64,000 bases of DNA, from assembly GCA_963755085.1 (NCBI GenBank), contig CAVWIN010000029.1:1-64000 (forward strand), read 5' to 3'. A program made the position numbers and the translations under genes. This stretch comes from JACVRM01 sp963755085. Its GTDB lineage: Bacteria; Actinomycetota; Thermoleophilia; Gaiellales; Gaiellaceae. Each line of letters opens with the position of its first letter. Position 1 is the stretch's first letter. Shown piece by piece: positions 28,739-36,759 of this stretch. Below the pieces are notes generated by a model. The model did not search any database and was not told the DNA's origin. It saw only the letters and a program-made list of their open reading frames with translations.

Positions 28739-28765
28739 ACGCGCGCCGCTTCCCTCGGGGGCGCC

Positions 28766-28783
28766 TTCACGGAACGTTCACGG
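28766..28783. promoter_or_regulatory. Direct-repeat operator-like site TTCACGG-N4-TTCACGG
   Basis: Two identical heptamers (28766-28772 and 28777-28783) repeat with an 11-bp period, the architecture of OmpR/PhoB-family response-regulator sites and close to the Streptomyces PHO box (GTTCACC-type units). A TTACCCT -10-like element follows at about 28790. It lies 29 bp before the membrane-flippase-like gene. Confidence 0.5.
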
Positions 28784-28811
28784 ATGCCGATTACCCTCGG
28801 GTAGAGATGTC

Positions 28812-29843
28812 GTGCGCCGCGTGATAGATCGTTCGCAGATCACCTGGCGGCGCCTCGTCTTGATCTCGGCCGGGACGGTCATCTTCGCGCTGTGCGTCGG
28901 CGCCTGGGTGGCGAGTGGCAGCTTCGATGCCAGCCTCACCACCCTGTCGACCGCCGACCCGCACCGCGCTGCGTGGGCAGCGGCGGCGTTCGCGGCCTCA
29001 CTGCTCGCGTCCGCCTGCGCCTGGCGCATCTCGTTCGCTGCCGTCGGCGCGCCGATGAGGCGGGGACAGGCGTGCGCGAGCTACAGCATCGGCTCGCTCG
29101 TCAACACCTTCGCGCCTTCGACGTTGGGGGAGGGAATGCGAGCGGTCCTGTTCGGACGGTCGCTTCCCGACCGCGGCAACCGCGCCTGCACCGCGGCCGG
29201 AGCCGCCGGTGCCGTCGCCGTCGCAAAGGCCCTTCCGCACACGCTCCTCCTGTCTGCAGCCGTGCTCGCGGCCGGTTTCCCGGCGTGGCTCCTGCTGGCA
29301 CCGGCCTCGCTCCCCGTCGTCGCCGTCGTGGCCGTCGTCTTCCTGCGCCGCCGCGCGGGCTCGCGACTCACGGCACTGGGGCAGGCGACCGCGACGCTCT
29401 TTCGCGAACCGGGGTTCGGCATGCGCGTGGTGGGCTGGGTCACGGTCGCGACGGCGGCCCGCGTCGCCGCCGCAACGGCCGTCGCCGCGTCGCTCGGGAT
29501 CGGCAACCCCCTCGACGCCGGGCTCCTCGTCGCCGCAGCGCTCATCCTCGCGGGCGCCTTGCCCATCACGCCGGGCTCGATCGGCATCACGAGCGGCGCC
29601 GTCTCGCTTGCGCTGGCGCAGCACGGCACTCCGATGGCGACGGCGCTGGCCGCCGGCGTGCTCTTCCACGCACTCGAGTCGGCCGTGGGCGTCAGCGTCG
29701 GGCTCATCGCCGCGCCGTTCGTCGTGCGCCCGGGCCTGATCCCGCGCGCGGTCGGCCAGGTCGCGCTCGTGGGGGCAGTTGCGATCACCGCGGCCGTGCT
29801 CGGGGCGTCGCTCTTCACGTACCTGCCGCTCGGCGGCGTCTAA
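28812..29843 (+). CDS. Lysylphosphatidylglycerol synthase transmembrane-domain (UPF0104) protein
   Basis: 343 residues with about eight membrane helices. The region ASYSIGSLVNTFAPSTLGEGMRAVLFGRS (about 92-120) and the later GALPITPGSIGITSGAVSLAL (about 251-271) are the conserved blocks of the UPF0104/flippase-like domain found in lipid II-, hopanoid- and LPG-related membrane proteins. The soluble aminoacyl-transfer domain of MprF is absent, so a lipid-flipping or lipid-binding role is more likely. GTG start at 28812. A PHO-box-like direct repeat lies upstream. Confidence 0.78.
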   Translation: MRRVIDRSQITWRRLVLISAGTVIFALCVGAWVASGSFDASLTTLSTADPHRAAWAAAAFAASLLASACAWRISFAAVGAPMRRGQACASYSIGSLVNTFAPSTLGEGMRAVLFGRSLPDRGNRACTAAGAAGAVAVAKALPHTLLLSAAVLAAGFPAWLLLAPASLPVVAVVAVVFLRRRAGSRLTALGQATATLFREPGFGMRVVGWVTVATAARVAAATAVAASLGIGNPLDAGLLVAAALILAGALPITPGSIGITSGAVSLALAQHGTPMATALAAGVLFHALESAVGVSVGLIAAPFVVRPGLIPRAVGQVALVGAVAITAAVLGASLFTYLPLGGV

Positions 29844-29904
29844 GGAAGTTTTACGGGCGCCTTGCGCTGGGTTTACCCCGCGCTTACGGAAGCCTGACAC
29901 CTGC
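29839..29904. promoter_or_regulatory. Array of six 11-bp units resembling an OmpR/PhoB-family operator
   Basis: Starting at 29839, heptamers at 11-bp steps read TCTAAGG, TTTACGG, CTTGCGC, TTTACCC, CTTACGG and CTGACAC, separated by 4 bp each. The phase is exact for all six. The array begins over the stop of the preceding gene and ends 46 bp before the next start, in the only upstream region of the exported-protein gene. Confidence 0.5.
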
Positions 29905-29950
29905 CGGAGACCATCCGTTCTGTCCCTCCAACCTCACAGAAGGAGCTGGC

Positions 29951-30688
29951 ATGAAGCGGACCACGATTTTCCTCGTCGCACTCCTGACGGTCGCGGTGGC
30001 GGTCGCGGCCGGGACGGCAGTCGCCGTGAACGGGCCCAAGCCCGTCGAGTTCACCTTCACCGGCAGGCTGCTCGCCGACCCGGCGTCGAACGCCACCTCG
30101 ATCGCGGTGGACGTCAAGACCGGGAACCGCCAGGCGCTCCAGAAGCTCGTCGGCCAGAGCCGCAACCAGAACTTCGCGGTCGACGGCGACACCGAGTTCC
30201 TGCTCTGGACGCAGGGGAAGCCCTCGGTCGTCTCGATCGACTCCCTGACCGCCGGTGACCTCGTCACCGTCCACGTCCGCGCGGCGCGCGACTCGTCGAT
30301 CCTCCAGATCGCGACCACGCCCGCGTCGATCGTCGCCGACCGCGGCGGCCATCCGGGCCGGCCGCACCAGGCCCTGTGGCTCTTCCGCGGCACGCTGAAC
30401 GCGACCGCGGGCACGAGCTCGGTCAGCCTGCACGTCCTCGACGGAAACCACCGGGCGCTCCGCTCGATGCTCGGCGCCCCTGTCGACGAGACGTTCGCGT
30501 ACGACTCGCACACCACCTTCATCCTCTGGCAGGGCAGGGTCCCGACCGTCATCGCCGCCACCGACCTCAAGGCCGGCGACCGCGTGACGGTTCGCGTCCG
30601 CGCTCCGCGGGGCTCGACGCTCGCGCAGGTCGGCGCCACCCCGGCCGCTCGCATCGCCGAGCACGAGCCGACCTCCACCGAGTCCTAG
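29951..30688 (+). CDS. Exported protein with duplicated beta-barrel (DUF5666-like) domain
   Basis: 245 residues. Signal peptide at about 5-24 (IFLVALLTVAVAVAAGTAVA). Two tandem copies of about 90 residues: EFTFTGRLLADPASNATS...FLLWTQGKPSVVSIDSLTAGDLVTVHVRA and LWLFRGTLNATAGTSS...FILWQGRVPTVIAATDLKAGDRVTVRVRA. The paired DGDTEFLLW / DSHTTFILW and (T/K)AGDxVTVxVRA phrases show the internal duplication, an OB-like fold of the DUF5666 type. Function unknown, probably envelope. ATG at 29951 follows GAAGGAGC. A long array of 11-bp repeats lies upstream. Confidence 0.75.
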   Translation: MKRTTIFLVALLTVAVAVAAGTAVAVNGPKPVEFTFTGRLLADPASNATSIAVDVKTGNRQALQKLVGQSRNQNFAVDGDTEFLLWTQGKPSVVSIDSLTAGDLVTVHVRAARDSSILQIATTPASIVADRGGHPGRPHQALWLFRGTLNATAGTSSVSLHVLDGNHRALRSMLGAPVDETFAYDSHTTFILWQGRVPTVIAATDLKAGDRVTVRVRAPRGSTLAQVGATPAARIAEHEPTSTES

Positions 30689-30698
30689 TTCATGTGAC

Positions 30699-30725
30699 GG
30701 AGGGCCGGGCGCTGCCCGGCCCTCC
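30699..30725. terminator. Bidirectional terminator hairpin between convergent genes
   Basis: GGAGGGCCGGGC (30699-30710) and GCCCGGCCCTCC (30714-30725) form a perfect 12-bp stem with a GCT loop. It lies 11 bp after one stop and 9 bp before the other, so it can end transcription from both sides. Confidence 0.8.
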
Positions 30726-30734
30726 ACCTGCCGG

Positions 30735-31397
30735 CTAACGGCGCTCGACCTCGACGAGCTCGAGGCGCTCGTCGCCGCCCTTGACGGTCAGCTCGAGCAC
30801 GGTGCCAGTGCCGCGCAGGTACGTCTTGTGGTCGAGCACTCCGGGCTCGAGCGGCGTCCACTCCGTCGTCAGCAGCAGCCGGTCGTCGACGCGGGCACGC
30901 ACTCGGAAGTGGTCCGCGGCCACGCCCCTGGCGAACTCCTGCCGGAACGACGTGCCGACGCGAGGGCGAGCGGGCATGAAGACCCCGGGGCGTGCTCCGC
31001 CGGCGCCCGCCTGCCACGAGCCGTCGGTCGTCGTGACGCGGCCGCGGCGGTCGAGCTCTGCCGTCTGCTCGCCGAAGTACCAGACCGTTCCGGCTGTGTC
31101 CTCGGAGTACCAGTCGGTCGTTCGCTCCGCGAGTACGCCGTCGAGGTAGAGGCGGTCGTCGATGACGGCACACGGCACGCCCGCGATCGTCGCTACCTGG
31201 GAGGTGACGCGGAACACGTCGCGCGCGGCCTTGCCGTCCTTCGTGCCCATGTAGATGGACGTCGTGCCCGGGCGAAGCGGGAACCACGGGTTGTCGACGC
31301 GGGCGCTGAACCCGCCGTGCCCGCCGCCGTGCCCGCCGCCGGCGTTCACCGCGGCGACGAGCGCGATGGCGACCGCGGCGAGGAGCGCGCGCGTCAC
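30735..31397 (-). CDS. Secreted protein of unknown function
   Basis: 220 residues. Signal peptide at about 3-18 (RALLAAVAIALVAAVNA) followed by a Gly/His-rich link (GGGHGGGHGG) that could bind metal. The mature domain begins FSARVDNPWFPLRPGTTSIY and contains TDWYSEDTAGTVWYFGEQT and RPRVGTSFRQEFARGVAADHF, a pattern seen in many actinobacterial secreted proteins without known function. The GTG at 31397 overlaps the stop of the LLM oxidoreductase gene by 4 bp, so it is translated from the same message. Confidence 0.72.
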   Translation of the reverse strand: MTRALLAAVAIALVAAVNAGGGHGGGHGGFSARVDNPWFPLRPGTTSIYMGTKDGKAARDVFRVTSQVATIAGVPCAVIDDRLYLDGVLAERTTDWYSEDTAGTVWYFGEQTAELDRRGRVTTTDGSWQAGAGGARPGVFMPARPRVGTSFRQEFARGVAADHFRVRARVDDRLLLTTEWTPLEPGVLDHKTYLRGTGTVLELTVKGGDERLELVEVERR

Positions 31398-32143
31398 CGG
31401 TAGCGCCCCGGGAACGCCCGCATCTCCACCTCGTCGTCGAAGGTGACGACGGCCCCCTCGGCGCCCGCGTCCAGCATCGCGTCGACGAGTGCCGGCCGGG
31501 TGCGCGGGACGATGCGCAGCTTCGGGAACCGCTCCTTCACCGCCCGCACGTGGTCGACGTCCGAGCCGCGCGAGGGGTGCCAGACGTCGCCCAGCTCACG
31601 GGCGCGGCGGATGGCGCGCTCGGAGCTGCCGCCGACCCAGATCTCGGGGATCGGCGACGGGTGCGGCTCGGCCGCCGCGTTCTCGTACGACCAGATCTCG
31701 CCGTGGAACTCGCGCTCGCCGTTCCAGAGCGCGCGGATGAGCCGGAGCGCTTCGTCGCCGCGCCGGCCACGGCCCTCGAACGGGATGCCCATGAACTCGT
31801 ATTCGTCGCGGTGCCAGCCCATGCCGACGCCGAGGCGGAAGCGACCGCCGGAGAGCTCCTGCAGCGTCGCCACCTCCTTGGCGAGGTGAAACGGGTTGTG
31901 CAGCGGGACGAGGACGATCGAGGTGCCGAGCCCGATCCGCTCTGTCCAGCCGGCGATCCAGCCGAGCGTGACGAGCGGGTCGTAGACTCGGCCGTACGGG
32001 TCGACGCCCTCGGGGCCGACGACGACGTGCTCGGTCGTCCAGACGGAGTCGAACCCGGCTTCTTCCGCCGCCTCGGTCGCCCGGCGGATCCCCGCCGGCG
32101 CGGACCCGGCGCCGAAGTTCGGGAGGATCGCGCCGAGGTGCAC
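31394..32143 (-). CDS. LLM-class (F420-dependent type) oxidoreductase
   Basis: 249 residues, bacterial-luciferase-like TIM barrel. LGAILPNFGAGS, AAEEAGFDSVWTTEHVV, LGTSIVLVPLHNPFHLAKEVATLQELSGGRFRLGVGMGWH (several family blocks) and IPEIWVGGSSERAIRRAREL are typical of F420-dependent members in actinobacteria. Flavin versus F420 use and the substrate cannot be read from the sequence. It is shorter than the usual 290-330 residues, lacking part of the C-terminal helices. Divergent from the KdpD-like kinase with 32 bp between starts. Confidence 0.88.
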   Translation of the reverse strand: MHLGAILPNFGAGSAPAGIRRATEAAEEAGFDSVWTTEHVVVGPEGVDPYGRVYDPLVTLGWIAGWTERIGLGTSIVLVPLHNPFHLAKEVATLQELSGGRFRLGVGMGWHRDEYEFMGIPFEGRGRRGDEALRLIRALWNGEREFHGEIWSYENAAAEPHPSPIPEIWVGGSSERAIRRARELGDVWHPSRGSDVDHVRAVKERFPKLRIVPRTRPALVDAMLDAGAEGAVVTFDDEVEMRAFPGRYR

Positions 32144-32175
32144 CCGGGCGAGGCTACCGGGTCTACGGTTGACCT

Positions 32176-33554
32176 ATGCGCGACGACCTGGTGCGGCGTC
32201 TGGTGGTGCCGATCGCGGCGAGCGCGGCCGCGGTCGCCATCGTCACGCTCGCCATCGGGGTCCTGGACGACCACGTCCCGGTGCTCAGCCTGGGCGTGCT
32301 CTACATCTTCGCCGTGCTCCCGGTCGCGGTGCTCTGGGGGCTCTGGTTCTCTCTTCCGGTCGCCGTCGTCTGCATGCTCACCTTCAACTACTTCTTCCTG
32401 CCGCCGACGCACACGTTCACCCTGCGGGAGGGGGAGAACTGGTTCGCGCTGGCCGTGTTCTCGGCGACTGCGATCGTCGTCAGCGAGCTCGCCGCGAGCG
32501 CACGCCGCCGGGCGGCGACGGCCGAGCAGCGCGAGCGCGAATCTGCAGTTCTCGCGGCGCTCGCCACCGAGCTGCTGCGCGGGCGCGAGATCGACGAGGA
32601 GCTCGACGACATCGCCGCGCGCGCGGCTGCCGTACTCGGCGTTCCGAAAGCGCACATCGAGCTCGGGACGTCCACGCGCTACGACGGGGCCCAGGCGTCG
32701 TACCCGCTGGAGGCGGCGGGACGGCGCGTGGGGGCGATCGCCACGCCGCGCGGCGCCGAGCCAAACCTCGCCGTGCGCAGCCGCTTCCTGCCGGCGCTCG
32801 CCGCGCTGCTCGCCGTCGCCGTCGAGCGCGAGGCGCTGGAGCGCGAGGCGCTCGAGGCCGAGACGCTGCGCCGCAGCGACCTGGTCAAGACCGCCCTGCT
32901 ACGTGCCGTCTCGCACGACCTGCGCTCGCCGCTGACCGGGATCCGCACGGCGGTGGGGGCCCTGCGCAGCGAGTCGCTCGAGCTGACCGAGCTGGATCGC
33001 CGCGAGCTGCTCGAGACCATCGACCTCGACTCCGAGCGCTTAGCACGGCTCGTCGCCGACCTGCTCGACCTCTCGCGCCTCGAGGCCGGCGCGGCCGCGC
33101 CGGAGCCGGAGATCTGGTCGCTCGACGACCTCGTCCGCGCTTCGGTCGACGCCTCCGGCGCAAAGGCGCGGGTCGCTGTCGCCGGCGAGTCGGCGCTCGT
33201 TCGCGTCGATGCCGCCCAGTTCCAGCGCGTGCTTGCGAACCTGATCGAGAACGCGGTCAAGTTCTCGCCGAACACCGGTGTGGTGCACGTGCGGACCACC
33301 GCGACGCGGAAGGAGGCGATCGTCCGAGTCGTCGACCAGGGCCCCGGGATCCCGGAGGCCGACCTCGAGCGCGTCTTCGAGCCGTTCTACCGGGGCGCGA
33401 GGGACGACCGCGCGGGAGCCGGGCTCGGGCTGGCGATCGCACGCGGCTTCGTCGAGGCAAACGGCGGGCGCGTCTGGGCGGAATCGCGCCCGGGACAGGG
33501 CACGACGCTCGCGGTCGCGCTCCCCGTCGTCGAAGTGCCCGCCGAGCTCCCGGC

Positions 33555-33558
<4 letters not shown>
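32176..33558 (+). CDS. kdpD: KdpD-like histidine kinase (DUF4118-HisKA-HATPase half)
   Basis: 460 residues. Four membrane helices at about 10-105 with the DUF4118 signature (LYIFAVLPVAVLWGLWFSL, FNYFFLPPTHTFTL), then a GAF-like region (about 130-215), HisKA with SHDLRSPLTGIR (His near 247), and HATPase with NLIENAVKFSP, DQGPGIPEADLERVFEPF and GAGLGLAIARGF. This is the C-terminal two-thirds of KdpD; the N-terminal KdpD domain and stress-protein domain are missing here and encoded separately at 38785-40410. ATG at 32176; its stop overlaps kdpE. Kinase for the potassium-responsive two-component system. Confidence 0.9.
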
Positions 33559-34235
<677 letters not shown>

Positions 34236-34241
<6 letters not shown>

Positions 34242-34279
34242 GCAACTTTAAGGCCCTTCCGCGACATTCTGAGCACGCC
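34236..34279. promoter_or_regulatory. Candidate KdpE direct-repeat site before the kdp structural genes
   Basis: Heptamers at 11-bp steps read CTTTAGG (34236), TTTAAGG (34247), TCCGCGA (34258) and CTGAGCA (34269). The first two are near-identical, and the same layout, ending in a CTGA unit, appears at 40415. It spans the end of kdpE and the gap before the first small kdp ORF. An ACATTCT -10-like element lies inside the array (34264-34270). Confidence 0.5.
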
Positions 34280-34308
34280 TTGCCACGCGCAGGACGAAGC
34301 TCGGAGCC

Positions 34309-34392
34309 GTGGTTGAGATTCTCGGCATCGGCATCACGATCGCTTGCCTGGCCTTCGCGTTCGCGCTCATCTGGGCGCTCGACCGCGTATGA
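34309..34392 (+). CDS. 27-residue single-helix membrane peptide ahead of kdpF
   Basis: Predicted peptide MVEILGIGITIACLAFAFAL followed by IWALDRV: one hydrophobic helix with a charged C-terminus, like KdpF in size and layout but different in sequence. GTG start at 34309 has GGAG four bases before it. Its TGA overlaps the kdpF ATG by 4 bp, in the same style as every other junction in the operon. It may be a second small Kdp subunit or a translational coupler. It is too short for routine gene calling. Confidence 0.55.
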   Translation: MVEILGIGITIACLAFAFALIWALDRV

Positions 34393-34478
34393 GCGGCGGC
34401 GACATCTTCGGCCTAATCGTCTCGCTGGCCATCTTCGCGTACCTCGTGTATGCGTTGCTCAGGGGTGAGCGCCTGTGA
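34389..34478 (+). CDS. kdpF: K+-transporting ATPase small subunit KdpF
   Basis: 29 residues: MSGGDIFGLIVSLAIFAYLV then YALLRGERL. The LVYALLRGERL ending and the single helix are characteristic of KdpF, which stabilises the KdpABC complex in the membrane. ATG overlaps the upstream 27-residue ORF; its TGA overlaps the kdpA GTG by 4 bp. Confidence 0.88.
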   Translation: MSGGDIFGLIVSLAIFAYLVYALLRGERL

Positions 34479-36175
34479 GCGGCCAGGGGATCTCCCAGAT
34501 CGTCCTGTACCTCGTCGTCCTCGTCGCGCTGAGCTACCCGCTCGGAAAGTGGATGGCCTACGTCTACTCGGATCGCTTCCGCGCGCCGCGCTGGGTGACC
34601 GCGCCCGAGCGCGGCTTCTACCGGCTGATGGGGACCGACCCGTCACAGGAGCAGGACTGGAAGAGCTACGCGAAGGTCGCGATCGTCTTCATGACGGTCT
34701 TCGCCGTGCTGCTCTACCTGCTGCTGCGCCTGCAGGAGCACCTGCCGCTGAACCCGGACAACCTGCCGGCGGTGTCGCCGCACATCGCGATGAACACGAC
34801 CGCGAGCTTCATCACGAACACGAACTGGCAGTACTACGGCGGCGAGTTCACCATGTCGTACCTGTCGCAGATGGCGGGGCTGGCCGTGCAGAACTTCGTC
34901 TCGGCGGGCATCGGCATGGCCGTCCTCGTCGCCGTGATCCGCGGCTTCTCGCGCCGCTCGACCAGCCTGCTCGGCAACTTCTGGGTCGACCTCTACCGGT
35001 CGATCGCCTACATCCTGCTGCCGCTGTCCGTCGTCCTCGCGGTGATCCTGATCTCCCAGGGAGTCCCGCAGACGTTCAGCGGCGCCGCCGTCGCCCACAC
35101 GCTCGAGGGCGCGACGCAGACGATCGCGCGCGGTCCGGTCGCGTCGCAGATCGCGATCAAGCAGCTCGGGACGAACGGCGGCGGCTTCTTCAACTCGAAC
35201 TCCGCCGTGCCGTTCGAGAACCCGAACGGATTCACGAACTTCCTCGAGATGCTGTCGATCCTGCTGATCCCGGCGGCCACGGTCTTCATGTTCGGGCGGA
35301 TGGTCGGCAACCGCCGCCAGGCGCTGCCGGTGTACGGCGCGATGCTCGCGATGACCGTCATCGGCCTCGCCGTCGCTCTGCCGACGGAGCAGCACGGCTC
35401 CCAGGTCCTGCGCGCCTCCGGCGTGAACATCACCCAGGGGCACGGCCAGAGCGGCGGCAACATGGCCGACAAGGAGGTGCGGTTCGGCATCGCCGACACC
35501 GTGAACTGGGCGGTCGTGACCACGAATGCGTCGAACGGCTCGGTCAACGGCGGCCATGACGCGCTGACGGCGGGCGGCGGCGCCGTCCCGATCGTGAACA
35601 TGTTCACCGGTGAGGTGATCTGGGGCGGGGTCGGCTCCGGCTTCTACGGGATGATCTTCTACATCCTCATCGCCGTGTTCATCGCGGGGCTGATGGTCGG
35701 CAGAACGCCGGAGTACCTGGGCAAGAAGATCGAGGCGCGCGAGATCAAGCTCGCTGCGATCGGGGCCCTATTTGTGCCGACGATGGTGCTCGTCCTGACG
35801 GCGATCGCGGTCGTCACCAAGAGCGGCCTCGAATCGATCTACAACCCCGCCGCCCACGGCTTCTCGGAGGCGCTGTACGCCTACGACTCGCAGTCCAACA
35901 ACAACGGGAGCGCGTTCGCGGGGTACGGCGCGACCGAGTTCTCGGCGCTCATGGGCACGATCGCCCTCTGGCTGGGCCGGCTCGTGCCGCTGATCGCGGC
36001 GCTCGCGCTCGGCGGCACGCTCGCCGCCAAGAAGACACACCCGGTGTCGGCGGGGACGTTCCGCACCGACGGCGGCACGTTTGCCTTTCTCCTCGTGGGC
36101 ATCATCATCTTGACCGCCGGGCTGATGGTCTTCCCGGCGCTCGCCCTCGGGCCGATCGTCGAGGCGCTGTCGTGA
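34475..36175 (+). CDS. kdpA: K+-transporting ATPase subunit A (K+ channel-like)
   Basis: 566 residues with about ten membrane helices. KdpA binds and translocates K+ and is related to Trk/Ktr channels with four selectivity-filter loops: NTTASFITNTNWQYYGGE (about 108-125), GTNGGGFFNSNSAVPFENPN (about 232-251), a third near GEVIWGGVGSGFYG (about 379) and a fourth near ANNNGSAFAGYGA-like SNNNGSAFAGYGATEF (about 474). GTG start at 34475 overlaps kdpF; the stop overlaps kdpC, not kdpB as in most bacteria. Confidence 0.97.
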   Translation: MSGQGISQIVLYLVVLVALSYPLGKWMAYVYSDRFRAPRWVTAPERGFYRLMGTDPSQEQDWKSYAKVAIVFMTVFAVLLYLLLRLQEHLPLNPDNLPAVSPHIAMNTTASFITNTNWQYYGGEFTMSYLSQMAGLAVQNFVSAGIGMAVLVAVIRGFSRRSTSLLGNFWVDLYRSIAYILLPLSVVLAVILISQGVPQTFSGAAVAHTLEGATQTIARGPVASQIAIKQLGTNGGGFFNSNSAVPFENPNGFTNFLEMLSILLIPAATVFMFGRMVGNRRQALPVYGAMLAMTVIGLAVALPTEQHGSQVLRASGVNITQGHGQSGGNMADKEVRFGIADTVNWAVVTTNASNGSVNGGHDALTAGGGAVPIVNMFTGEVIWGGVGSGFYGMIFYILIAVFIAGLMVGRTPEYLGKKIEAREIKLAAIGALFVPTMVLVLTAIAVVTKSGLESIYNPAAHGFSEALYAYDSQSNNNGSAFAGYGATEFSALMGTIALWLGRLVPLIAALALGGTLAAKKTHPVSAGTFRTDGGTFAFLLVGIIILTAGLMVFPALALGPIVEALS

Positions 36176-36759
36176 TCCGCACGGCGCTCCGCTCCGCCCT
36201 TGCCGTCGTTGTCCTGACGGTGGCGCTCGGGCTCGTCTACCCGCTTGTGATGACCGGCTTCGCCCGGGTCGTCTTCTCGAACAAGTCGAACGGCAGCCTC
36301 ATCGAGCGCAACGGAACCGTCGTCGGATCGAAGCTGGTCGGCCAGGAGTTCAAGACGCCGCGGTACTTCCACGGCCGTCCCTCCGCGACCAGTCCGGCCT
36401 ACGACGCCGCGGCGACGACCTTCGCGAACCTCGGGCCGACGAATCCCGACCTCGCGAAGAATGTGCGCGCCGCTGCCCTGGCGGTCCTCAAGCTCGAGCG
36501 GCCGTACAACCCCAGCCTGACGATCGGCGACATCCCGGTCGACGCTGTCACCACCTCGGCCTCGGGCGTCGACCCCGACATCACACCCCTGTACGCCGGG
36601 CTCCAGGCGGCGCGCATCGCCAAGGTGCGCGGTCTGTCGGCCGACCGGGTGCAGCAGCTCATCGACCAGAACACGGACGGCCGGTCGCTCGGCTTCCTCG
36701 GGGAGCCCGGGGTCAACGTGCTGAAGCTCAACCTCGCACTTGACAAGGAGGCGGCATGA
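36172..36759 (+). CDS. kdpC: K+-transporting ATPase subunit C
   Basis: 195 residues. One N-terminal membrane helix at about 8-32 (LAVVVLTVALGLVYPLVMTG) and a periplasmic/extracytoplasmic domain with GSKLVGQEF, YFHGRPSATSPAYDA, ASGVDPDITPLYAGLQAARIAKVRGL and the conserved GRSLGFLGEPGVNVLKLNLAL. KdpC raises the ATP affinity of KdpB. Its GTG overlaps the kdpA stop and its TGA overlaps the kdpB ATG, placing kdpC between A and B, a departure from the usual FABC order. Confidence 0.95.
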   Translation: MIRTALRSALAVVVLTVALGLVYPLVMTGFARVVFSNKSNGSLIERNGTVVGSKLVGQEFKTPRYFHGRPSATSPAYDAAATTFANLGPTNPDLAKNVRAAALAVLKLERPYNPSLTIGDIPVDAVTTSASGVDPDITPLYAGLQAARIAKVRGLSADRVQQLIDQNTDGRSLGFLGEPGVNVLKLNLALDKEAA

